Part shown: positions 1 to 4,849 of the stretch, one piece after another
How positions within the stretch are numbered: the stretch's first letter is position 1
Layout: the number at the start of each line of letters is the position of its first letter
Origin: Acetobacteraceae bacterium
GTDB taxonomy: Bacteria; Pseudomonadota; Alphaproteobacteria; Acetobacterales; Acetobacteraceae
Assembly (NCBI GenBank): GCA_030039695.1
Contig: JASHVB010000038.1
Span: forward strand, 1-5,078
Reading direction: 5' to 3'
DNA length: 5,078 nt
Position numbers and translations under genes: made by a program
The notes under the pieces: generated by a model
What the model was told of the DNA's origin: nothing
Database searches by the model: none
What the model saw: the letters and a program-made list of their open reading frames with translations, nothing else

Positions 1-120
1 TGCTCCGGGTTCAATCAACGCATAGGCGAACCACAGAGAGCTCCTACGCGGCCGGCCGGGCCGCCCGGCAAGGACGCGCTTCAATACCGCAAGATGATCA
101 ATAATAGCGGGCGAACTCCA
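1..120. other. Intergenic left edge with no supported gene
   Basis: No convincing gene lies here. It is the sequence downstream of the leftward 89-residue ORF. It holds a GC-rich hairpin (listed separately). At the extreme edge, the minus strand reads GGAG at positions 6 to 3, which could be the ribosome binding site of a leftward gene starting just outside the window. carB would be a natural candidate by analogy with other carAB loci, but that is a guess. A second minus-strand purine run, AGGAG (45 to 41), is followed by an ATG (23 to 21) that stops after two codons, so it opens no gene. Confidence 0.4.
55..69. repeat. GC-rich hairpin after the small leftward gene
   Basis: GCCGGG (55-60) and CCCGGC (64-69) form a perfect 6-bp stem around a three-base loop. 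An overlapping alternative pairs GCGGCC (48-53) with GGCCGC (59-64). Neither is followed by a run of T on either strand, so it is not a canonical intrinsic terminator. It could be a weak transcription pause or an RNA-stabilising 3' structure for the carA transcript, or simply a product of high G+C. Confidence 0.35.
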
Positions 121-390
121 TTACCTATCCAGCGTCGCTCGCGCCGCCGAGACACCCTTTGGCGTCAGTTCCAGATGCCAATGGCACTGCAGCGCGCCCT
201 CGGGCAGGCGAATTGGTTCGTGGATGAGGCCGTCGCGCAGGCAGTCGGCCACAGCGTCTCTGAACGCGCCAAAGTCAACGGCCTCGCCGGTTAGTGCGGC
301 GAACCGCTCAAAGCCAGCCTCGATGTTAGGCTCGTTGATCACGCCGCGGAATGCGGTCGTCAGCAACAGCCCGCGCGCGTCCGGCGTCAT
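121..390 (-). CDS. Small hypothetical protein downstream of carA (89 aa)
   Basis: I do not recognise this family. The start at 390 (ATG) is chosen because GAGGA lies 7 bases upstream. The frame also opens at a GTG at 456, but that would overlap the carA stop and add 22 arginine/serine-rich residues from repeat-like intergenic sequence. The 89-residue product is soluble-looking, with no signal peptide or membrane segment. It has an N-terminal helical stretch, an acidic/aromatic middle ('FERFAAL', 'FGAFRDAVADCL'), and a C-terminal half reading 'DGLIHEPIRLPEG' then 'CHWHLELTPKG'. A helix followed by two strands and a 'LTPKG' ending resembles a winged-helix fold, which is only a shape-based guess. 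The carA stop lies 58 bases upstream on the same strand, so co-transcription with carA is likely. The codons favour G or C at third positions, as in the neighbouring genes, supporting a real gene. Confidence 0.7.
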   Translation of the reverse strand: MTPDARGLLLTTAFRGVINEPNIEAGFERFAALTGEAVDFGAFRDAVADCLRDGLIHEPIRLPEGALQCHWHLELTPKGVSAARATLDR

Positions 391-396
391 CGGCGC

Positions 397-401
397 GTCC
401 T
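397..401 (-). promoter_or_regulatory. Ribosome binding site of the 89-aa gene
   Basis: On the minus strand GAGGA stands 6 to 7 bases before the ATG at 390. It is the best Shine-Dalgarno match in the gap and decides for this start over the upstream GTG at 456, which has no comparable motif. Confidence 0.6.
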
Positions 402-407
402 CACGAT

Positions 408-445
408 CGGAGTTGCTGCTGCCTTTGCGCCGCCTCGCAATGACG
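408..445 (-). repeat. Degenerate dispersed-repeat-like sequence between carA and the small gene
   Basis: On the minus strand this gap contains CGTCATTGCGAGGCG, matching from memory the start of a palindromic intergenic repeat common in alphaproteobacterial genomes (the type often mis-translated as 'VIAR...'). TTGCG (425-429) and CGCAA (436-440) can form a short stem around a 6-base loop. The rest has diverged from what I remember of the repeat, and only one copy is in this window, so repeat status cannot be shown here. Confidence 0.35.
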
Positions 446-448
446 GGA

Positions 449-1801
449 TCACGCACGCCTCTCCATCATCCCGACGAACCGTCCAAACAGATAGTGACTG
501 TCGGTCGGCCCCGGGCTGGCCTCGGGATGGTACTGCACGCTGAACGCAGGACGGTCAGTGCAGGCGAGGCCCTCATTCGAACCGTCGAACAGGGACACGT
601 GTGTAACCTGCGCGGTTCCGGGCAGGGTGGCCGGATCGACCGCGAAGCCGTGGTTCTGGCTGGTGATTTCGACCTTGCCGGTGATGAGGTCCTTCACCGG
701 CTGGTTGGCGCCGCGGTGGCCGCGGTCCATCTTAAAGGTTGTCGCGCCGAGTGCCAGCGCCAGCAACTGATGGCCGAGGCAGATCCCGAACACCGGAACG
801 CCCGCATCCAGCACGCCACGGATTGCCGGCACCGCATATTCCGCCGTGGCTGCCGGATCGCCCGGCCCGTTCGACAGGAACACGCCATCCGGTAAGTGGC
901 GCAAAATGTCGTCGGTGGTCGCGGTGGCGGGCACAACGGTGACGCGGCAGCCGGCGGACGCGAGGCAGCGCAGGATGTTGCGCTTCGCGCCATAGTCCAC
1001 CGCGACGACATGGTGCTTCGGCGCGGTCTGATGGCCGGTTCCGTCGGGCCAGGCCCAGCGGGTCTCATCCCATTCGTAGGTCTGCCGGCAGGTGACCTCC
1101 TTGGCCAGGTCCATTCCCTCGAGGCCGGGCCAGGCAGCGGCCTGGGCACGTAAGGCGGCGAGATCGAAACGGCCGTCGGCAGGGAAGGCCAACACGCCGC
1201 TCGGCGCGCCGTCGTTGCGGATGCGTGTCGTGAGCGTACGGGTATCCACGCCTGCCACCCCGGCAACCCCGCGGGCGCGGAGCCAGGCATCGAGACGCTG
1301 GGCGGCCCGCCAGTTGGAAGGCTCCGTCACGTCCTGCTTCACCACAAGGCCGCGCGCCGCGATGGTGGCGGCCTCGATGTCTTCGGCGTTGGTCCCGACG
1401 TTGCCGATGTGCGGGAAGGTGAAGGTGATGATCTGCCCGGCGTAGGACGGATCGGTCAGGGTCTCCTGATAGCCGGTCATGCCAGTGTTGAAGCAGACCT
1501 CACCCACCGGCGCGGGAGCGACGGTGTGGGCGCCCAAGCCGCGGCCCCAGAACACGGTGCCGTCGCCCAGGATCAGCGCGGCGGTGGCGCCGGCGGGGAG
1601 ATCGTCTGGCGTCTCCGCGGGGCCGGATCGCAGCTCGAAGAGAGTGAGGCCGGTGGCGGCGATGATGGCCGCCCAGTGGCGCGACGGAATGGCGTTGGCT
1701 TGGCGCCATTTGCGCACGGCCTCCGTGCCGACGCCTGTCAGGCGCGCGGCGGCATCCGCACCGCCGAGCCGATTGATGATAAAGTCCACGGTGACGGGCA
1801 T
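449..1801 (-). CDS. carA: Carbamoyl-phosphate synthase small subunit with N-terminal HTH domain
   Basis: This is the glutaminase subunit of carbamoyl-phosphate synthase. It hydrolyses glutamine and passes ammonia to CarB, which makes carbamoyl phosphate for pyrimidines and arginine in the cytoplasm. The 450-residue product aligns by eye with E. coli CarA (about 380 residues) from residue 75: 'LGDGTVFWGRGLGA', then 'FNTGMTGYQETLTDPSYAGQI', 'FPHIGNVGTN', 'MDLAKEVT' and 'DYGAKRNILR'. The class I amidotransferase domain follows, with 'SNGPGDP' (310-316), nucleophile Cys341 in 'GICLGHQ', and His425 and Glu427 in 'QYHPEASPGP', so the catalytic triad is complete. Residues 1-60 are extra: a Cro/YdaS-like helix-turn-helix with 'DAAARLTGVGTEAVRKWRQ' (16-34) and 'IPSRHWAAIIAATG' (38-51), then a Pro/Gly/Ala-rich linker. 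ATG at 1801 is preferred; an in-frame TTG at 1837 would add 12 residues. No good Shine-Dalgarno motif precedes the ATG, so translation may be leaderless. No ATG, GTG or TTG codon lies between residue 30 and the CarA core, so the fusion is not a start-site artefact. Confidence 0.96.
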   Translation of the reverse strand: MPVTVDFIINRLGGADAAARLTGVGTEAVRKWRQANAIPSRHWAAIIAATGLTLFELRSGPAETPDDLPAGATAALILGDGTVFWGRGLGAHTVAPAPVGEVCFNTGMTGYQETLTDPSYAGQIITFTFPHIGNVGTNAEDIEAATIAARGLVVKQDVTEPSNWRAAQRLDAWLRARGVAGVAGVDTRTLTTRIRNDGAPSGVLAFPADGRFDLAALRAQAAAWPGLEGMDLAKEVTCRQTYEWDETRWAWPDGTGHQTAPKHHVVAVDYGAKRNILRCLASAGCRVTVVPATATTDDILRHLPDGVFLSNGPGDPAATAEYAVPAIRGVLDAGVPVFGICLGHQLLALALGATTFKMDRGHRGANQPVKDLITGKVEITSQNHGFAVDPATLPGTAQVTHVSLFDGSNEGLACTDRPAFSVQYHPEASPGPTDSHYLFGRFVGMMERRA

Positions 1802-1807
1802 AACGCG

Positions 1808-1839
1808 GCTTGTATGGGAAGAAATTTCCGGATGCAAGC
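1808..1839. promoter_or_regulatory. Operator-like inverted repeat upstream of carA
   Basis: GCTTGTAT (1808-1815) and ATGCAAGC (1832-1839) are inverted copies matching at 7 of 8 positions, with 16 bases between them. Arm centres are about 24 bp apart, near two helical turns. An 8-base perfect palindrome, GAAATTTC (1821-1828), lies between the arms. Spacing, and overlap with the putative -35 and -10 hexamers, are what one would expect of a dimeric repressor site. No regulator is known from the sequence. Confidence 0.3.
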
Positions 1840-1873
1840 GCGTTCTGGTTTGGGTGGGAAATTCTGTCCGGGT

Positions 1874-1878
1874 GGAGG
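1874..1878 (+). promoter_or_regulatory. Ribosome binding site of the GFA-family gene
   Basis: GGAGG is a strong Shine-Dalgarno match 5 bases before the ATG at 1884. It fixes this start although the frame stays open far upstream, antisense to carA. Confidence 0.75.
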
Positions 1879-1883
1879 ATTTG

Positions 1884-2363
1884 ATGAGTGATACCCGACG
1901 TCGTGTCGCGACCGGAGGGTGCCAGTGCGGCGCCGTGCGCTACGCGTTGCTCTCCGCGCCCGAGGGCAGCGTCTGCCATTGCCGCATGTGCCAGAAGGCG
2001 GTGGGCGGGCCGTTCGCGGCGCTGGCCAAGCTGCCGACGGCGGACGTGGTGTGGACGCGGGGGGAGCCGGCCGGGTTCCGCAGTTCGGCGTCGGGGGTGC
2101 GCGAATTCTGCCGCGATTGTGGCACACCACTGACATTCCGCTATGCGGACGCATCACATATGGAGGTGACGATCGGCAGTCTGGACGACCCGAGCTCAGC
2201 CGCGCCGCAACGGGCGTTCGGGGTGGAGAGCCGGCTGGCCTGGGTGGCCGACCTGGTGCCGGGGCGGCTGCCTGAAGTGCGGTCCGATGAGCTGGCGGCG
2301 AGGGACCGGACCAGCCGGCAGCATCCGGATCATGAGACGCCGGTGGATTGGCAGCCGCTATAG
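1884..2363 (+). CDS. GFA / CENP-V family zinc-binding protein
   Basis: This 159-residue protein belongs to the glutathione-dependent formaldehyde-activating enzyme (GFA)/CENP-V fold family, a small beta-rich domain binding two zinc ions. The metal ligands are visible: Cys13 and Cys15 in 'GGCQCGAVRY', Cys31, Cys33 and Cys36 in 'CHCRMCQK', and Cys76 and Cys79 in 'FCRDCGTPL'. The conserved end 'GVESRLAWVADL' (113-124) followed by 'GRLPE' is also present. The founding member, Gfa of Paracoccus, was proposed to speed condensation of glutathione with formaldehyde. It is longer (about 190 residues), and most short paralogues have no proven substrate, so I give no gene symbol and no reaction. The start is set by a GGAGG motif 5 bases upstream. 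It is divergent from carA and ends 29 bases before the YqeY-like gene, so read-through into that gene is possible. The protein is complete and probably cytoplasmic. Confidence 0.9.
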   Translation: MSDTRRRVATGGCQCGAVRYALLSAPEGSVCHCRMCQKAVGGPFAALAKLPTADVVWTRGEPAGFRSSASGVREFCRDCGTPLTFRYADASHMEVTIGSLDDPSSAAPQRAFGVESRLAWVADLVPGRLPEVRSDELAARDRTSRQHPDHETPVDWQPL

Positions 2364-2380
2364 AGTCAGGATGTAGTGCG

Positions 2381-2385
2381 GGAGG
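2381..2385 (+). promoter_or_regulatory. Ribosome binding site of the GatB/YqeY gene
   Basis: GGAGG sits 7 bases before the ATG at 2393. It selects that codon over an in-frame upstream ATT/ATG-type extension beginning at 2348 inside the preceding gene. Confidence 0.75.
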
Positions 2386-2392
2386 CCGAGTC

Positions 2393-2848
2393 ATGTCCCT
2401 CAGGGACCAGTTCAATGATCAGCTCAAAGCGTCGATGAAGGCGGGCGATGCGGCACGCACATCGACACTGCGGATGATCCTGGCGAAGCTGAAGGATACG
2501 GACATTGCCGCGCGGCCCAAAGGCGTCAGCCAGGTGCCCGACGAAGAGATCGTCGCCATGCTGCGTGGGATGGTCAAATCACGCCGCGAATCGGTCGAAC
2601 TGTACCGCCAGGGCAACCGCGCCGATCTGGTTGCGAAGGAGGAAGCGGAAATAGCCGTGCTGGAAGGGTTTCTGCCGCAGCAGATGGACGACGCGGCGGT
2701 GGCGCGGGCGGTAGACGCAGCAGTCATCGCCACGGGTGCGGCGTCGATCAAGGACATGGGCAAGGTGATGGCGGCGCTGCGGGCGCAGTATGCGGCCACG
2801 CTCGATATGGCCAAGGCCGGACCAATGGTGAAAGCGAGGCTCTCGTGA
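2393..2848 (+). CDS. GatB/YqeY domain-containing protein
   Basis: The 151-residue product matches the stand-alone YqeY family, which is related to the C-terminal helical domain of GatB, the tRNA-binding part of the Asp-tRNA(Asn)/Glu-tRNA(Gln) amidotransferase. By family knowledge it may interact with tRNA or tRNA-dependent amidation; its actual cellular role is not established. Visible landmarks are the N-terminal 'LRDQFNDQLKASMKAGD', 'RTSTLRMILAKLKD' (22-35), 'MLRGMVKSRRESVELYRQGNR' (within 56-76), 'LVAKEEAEIAVLEGFLPQQM' (79-98) and 'KDMGKVMAALR' (120-130), the last typical of the second small helical subdomain. Length is normal for the family (about 150). It sits directly before dnaG and rpoD, an arrangement common in alphaproteobacteria, and probably heads or belongs to that operon. 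No separate promoter is obvious in the 29-base gap after the GFA gene. Confidence 0.92.
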   Translation: MSLRDQFNDQLKASMKAGDAARTSTLRMILAKLKDTDIAARPKGVSQVPDEEIVAMLRGMVKSRRESVELYRQGNRADLVAKEEAEIAVLEGFLPQQMDDAAVARAVDAAVIATGAASIKDMGKVMAALRAQYAATLDMAKAGPMVKARLS

Positions 2849-2866
2849 CGCCGGCCGCGGCCGGCG
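2849..2866 (+). terminator. Perfect GC palindrome directly after the YqeY gene
   Basis: CGCCGGC (2849-2855), a CGCG loop and GCCGGCG (2860-2866) form an 18-base perfect palindrome beginning at the base after the stop codon. As RNA it gives a stem of 7 G-C pairs. No T-run follows, so strong intrinsic termination is not expected. Partial attenuation, or protection of the upstream mRNA 3' end, are plausible roles. Labelled terminator only as the nearest available class. Confidence 0.4.
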
Positions 2867-2948
2867 AGGCCATGGAATTCTGCCCTCGCCGCGGGACCGG
2901 GTGTTCGCGGCCGGGGGCGCTCTCGGTGGGCGAGCATGCACAGTCTCA

Positions 2949-2982
2949 CCCCTCCCCGTGGCCCCGACCTCAGGGGAAGGGG
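2949..2982 (+). promoter_or_regulatory. Hairpin in the dnaG leader
   Basis: CCCCTCCCC (2949-2957) can pair with GGGGAAGGGG (2973-2982): 9 bp with one bulged A and a 15-base loop. The hairpin ends 17 bases before the dnaG ATG, and its right arm contains the only G-rich, Shine-Dalgarno-like sequence (AAGGGG) near that start. Folding would therefore hide the likeliest ribosome contact. It could hold DnaG synthesis low, or be a dispersed intergenic repeat; the sequence cannot decide. Confidence 0.4.
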
Positions 2983-2999
2983 GGCAGCGGCGCGAACTG

Positions 3000-4787
3000 A
3001 TGGCGCTTCCCCCTGAGTTTTTGGAGGAGCTTCGCCGGCGCACGCCGCTGCCGGCGCTGATCGGCCGGCGGGTCAGGCTGGCGCGGTCGGGGCGTCAGTG
3101 GAAAGGCTGCTGCCCCTTCCATGGCGAGAAAACCCCCAGCTTCTTCGTCTATGACGACCACTACCACTGTTTTGGTTGCGGCAAGCATGGCGACGCCATC
3201 ACCTTCACCATGGAGAGCGAGGGCGCGGGCTTCATGGAAGCCGTGGAACGGCTGGCGGCCGAAGCCGGCCTCGAGGTGCCGAAGCCGACGCCGGAGGCGA
3301 CGGAGGCGGAGCAGCGGCGGCTCGACCTCATCGGGGTGCTGCACGCGGCACAAACCGCCTACCAGCGCCGCTTGTTTCTGCCCGAAGGGCGGCGTGCGCT
3401 CGACTACCTGCGCAACCGTGGCCTGACTGAGGAGACGATCCACCGCTTCGGCCTCGGCTGGTCGGGCGAAAGCCGCGGCGCGCTGTCCGCAGACCTGGTG
3501 CGCGAGGGCGTCACAGCGGAATTCATGATTGCCGCGGGTTTGATGCGCGAGGACGATGAAACCGGACGCCGCTACGAACTGTTTTTCAACCGCGTGATGT
3601 TCCCCATCCGGGACCGTCGCGGCCGGACCATCAGTTTCGGCGGGCGCATCCTCGGCGATGGCCAGCCAAAGTACCTCAACGGGCCGGAGACGGATCTGTT
3701 TTCCAAGCGTGGCAACCTCTACGCGCTTGACCTGGCACGCGAAGGCGTACGCCAGGCGCCGCTGGTGGTGGTCGAGGGCTATATGGACGTGATCACCCTG
3801 CACCAGGCCGGGTTCGGCGCCGCGGTCGCGCCGCTCGGCACGGCTCTGACCGAGGAGCAGCTTGGCGAACTGTGGCGGCTGTCGCCGGAGCCGGTGATGT
3901 GCTTCGACGGCGATGCCGCCGGCGGGCGCGCCGCTGCCCGGGCGGCCGAACTGGTGCTGCCGATGCTGGCGCCTGACCGCACCATTCGCATCGCCACGCT
4001 GCCGGCTGGCGAAGATCCCGATACCTTGGTGAAGAAAGCCGGCCAGGCGGCGTTCCAGGCGGTGCTGGACAACGCCCGCCCATTGGCGGACGCCCTTTAT
4101 GACCTGTTGCGCAGCTCAGGCGGCGAGGCGACGCCGGAAGCGCGCGCTGCGCTACTGCGGCGGCTCGATGCGGCGGCGCGGCGCATCCTCGATCGGGCGC
4201 TCGCCAGCGAATACCGCCACGCGCTGCGGGGCAAATTCTTCGCGGCCCGGCGCGCAAACCGCGGCGGACGGCCGCTCGTGCGGCCGATCCCGCGTCCGCC
4301 AGCCTCTGCCAACGCCACCGCCAGCGAGCGTGCGCGCATCCTCACCGCCATTCTGCTCCGACATCCCGACCTGCTGCACGCCGTGGATCACGCCTACGCG
4401 GAGCTGGAACTTCCGGCCTCCCTGGCCGTCTTGCGCGATGCGCTGCGAAATTGGGCCGAAGCTGCCGAAATCCTTGACTCGCAGGCATTGATCGACCACC
4501 TCACGATCTCTGGATTCCAGAGCAATGTCGCGCAGGTCCTGGCCACGGCCCCGGTGCCGTTGCCAGCGTGCGCGGCTTCCATGGCGATGCCGGCGGAGGC
4601 GCTTGAGGGGTGGTGGCACATCTTCGGGTTTCTGAACCTGGAGCGCCTGCGGGACGAGGTAACGGCGGCCGAGCGCGATTTTGCACGCAACTGCAATGCC
4701 GAGACGCAGCGGCGCCACATCGCGCTGAAAGATGCGCTGAACAAGGTGATGGCGGGCGAACCCGACGGGGCGGAGCTCGCTGCATAG
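3000..4787 (+). CDS. dnaG: DNA primase
   Basis: DnaG makes the short RNA primers for Okazaki fragments, working with the DnaB helicase at the replication fork. The 595-residue product has the standard layout. The N-terminal CHC2 zinc domain has ligands Cys38, His41, Cys57 and Cys60 ('CPFHGEKTPSF' and 'HCFGCGKHGDAITF'). The catalytic core carries 'RVMFPIRDRRGRTISFGGR' (198-216) and 'PKYLNGPETDLFSKRGNLYAL' (within 223-243), the basic template-binding motif. The TOPRIM metal site is Glu259 in 'VVVEGYMD' plus Asp303 and Asp305 in 'CFDGDAAG'. A helical C-terminal region (about 440-590) should bind helicase but is too diverged to align by eye with E. coli. Length is normal (E. coli 581). ATG at 3000 is chosen because the upstream GTG at 2901 would add 33 residues unlike any DnaG. 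There is no good Shine-Dalgarno motif at normal spacing, suggesting low translation. rpoD follows after 62 bases. Confidence 0.98.
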   Translation: MALPPEFLEELRRRTPLPALIGRRVRLARSGRQWKGCCPFHGEKTPSFFVYDDHYHCFGCGKHGDAITFTMESEGAGFMEAVERLAAEAGLEVPKPTPEATEAEQRRLDLIGVLHAAQTAYQRRLFLPEGRRALDYLRNRGLTEETIHRFGLGWSGESRGALSADLVREGVTAEFMIAAGLMREDDETGRRYELFFNRVMFPIRDRRGRTISFGGRILGDGQPKYLNGPETDLFSKRGNLYALDLAREGVRQAPLVVVEGYMDVITLHQAGFGAAVAPLGTALTEEQLGELWRLSPEPVMCFDGDAAGGRAAARAAELVLPMLAPDRTIRIATLPAGEDPDTLVKKAGQAAFQAVLDNARPLADALYDLLRSSGGEATPEARAALLRRLDAAARRILDRALASEYRHALRGKFFAARRANRGGRPLVRPIPRPPASANATASERARILTAILLRHPDLLHAVDHAYAELELPASLAVLRDALRNWAEAAEILDSQALIDHLTISGFQSNVAQVLATAPVPLPACAASMAMPAEALEGWWHIFGFLNLERLRDEVTAAERDFARNCNAETQRRHIALKDALNKVMAGEPDGAELAA

Positions 4788-4800
4788 GATAGAGGGGAAC

Positions 4801-4818
4801 TGCGCCGCGGTCGGCGCA
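4801..4818 (+). repeat. Intercistronic hairpin between dnaG and rpoD
   Basis: TGCGCC (4801-4806) and GGCGCA (4813-4818) form a perfect 6-bp stem with a 6-base loop, within the 62-base gap. No T-run follows, so it is unlikely to end transcription. In E. coli the dnaG-rpoD junction is an mRNA processing site, and a similar role in separating dnaG and rpoD message stability is possible but unproven here. Confidence 0.4.
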
Positions 4819-4832
4819 TCCCGCGACTGAAT

Positions 4833-4838
4833 AAGGAG
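4833..4838 (+). promoter_or_regulatory. Ribosome binding site of rpoD
   Basis: AAGGAG is a strong Shine-Dalgarno match, 11 bases before the ATG at 4850, which is slightly long. The in-frame GTG at 4838 overlaps it and so cannot use it. Confidence 0.65.
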
Positions 4839-4849
4839 TGCCGAAAGCG

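Larger units (their letters stand above)
1802..1883. promoter_or_regulatory. Divergent intergenic region between carA and the GFA gene
   Basis: This 82-base gap must hold the control elements for carA (leftward) and probably for the rightward genes. A possible leftward sigma-70-type promoter is TTGCAT (1837 to 1832) and TACAAG (1814 to 1809) with a 17-base spacer. Matches to consensus are only 3 of 6 and 4 of 6. It would start RNA within a few bases of the carA ATG, consistent with the missing Shine-Dalgarno motif. The same two hexamers lie in the arms of an inverted repeat (listed separately). I see no convincing rightward promoter. Confidence 0.35.

Noticed and set aside
6..20. GGTTCAATC resembling a tRNA T-loop on the plus strand
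   Set aside because: The five bases on each side do not pair as a T-stem and no acceptor end or CCA follows.
1..294. Plus-strand frame open from the window edge to a stop at 294
   Set aside because: Its Arg/Pro/Gly-rich translation shows no motif and it overlaps the leftward 89-aa gene, which has a ribosome binding site and sensible composition.
391..456. GTG start at 456 for the small leftward gene
   Set aside because: It would overlap the carA stop and add 22 Arg/Ser-rich residues from repeat-like sequence, while the ATG at 390 has a good ribosome binding site.
224..895. 223-residue plus-strand open frame antisense to carA
   Set aside because: It overlaps the certain carA gene and the small leftward gene, has low-complexity Arg/Ala/Val composition without recognisable motifs, and is a typical high-G+C antisense shadow.
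1802..1837. TTG start of CarA giving 12 extra residues
   Set aside because: It is a rare start with no clear Shine-Dalgarno motif, and the HTH domain begins naturally at the ATG at 1801. Not fully excluded.
2901..2999. 33-residue N-terminal extension of DnaG from GTG 2901
   Set aside because: The extra residues are Gly/Ala/Pro-rich, run through the leader hairpin and do not resemble DnaG, whose usual N-terminus fits the ATG at 3000.
2970..3803. 277-residue minus-strand open frame antisense to dnaG
   Set aside because: dnaG is certain on the other strand; this translation is rich in His/Ala/Arg/Val with no domain pattern and no supporting ribosome binding site.
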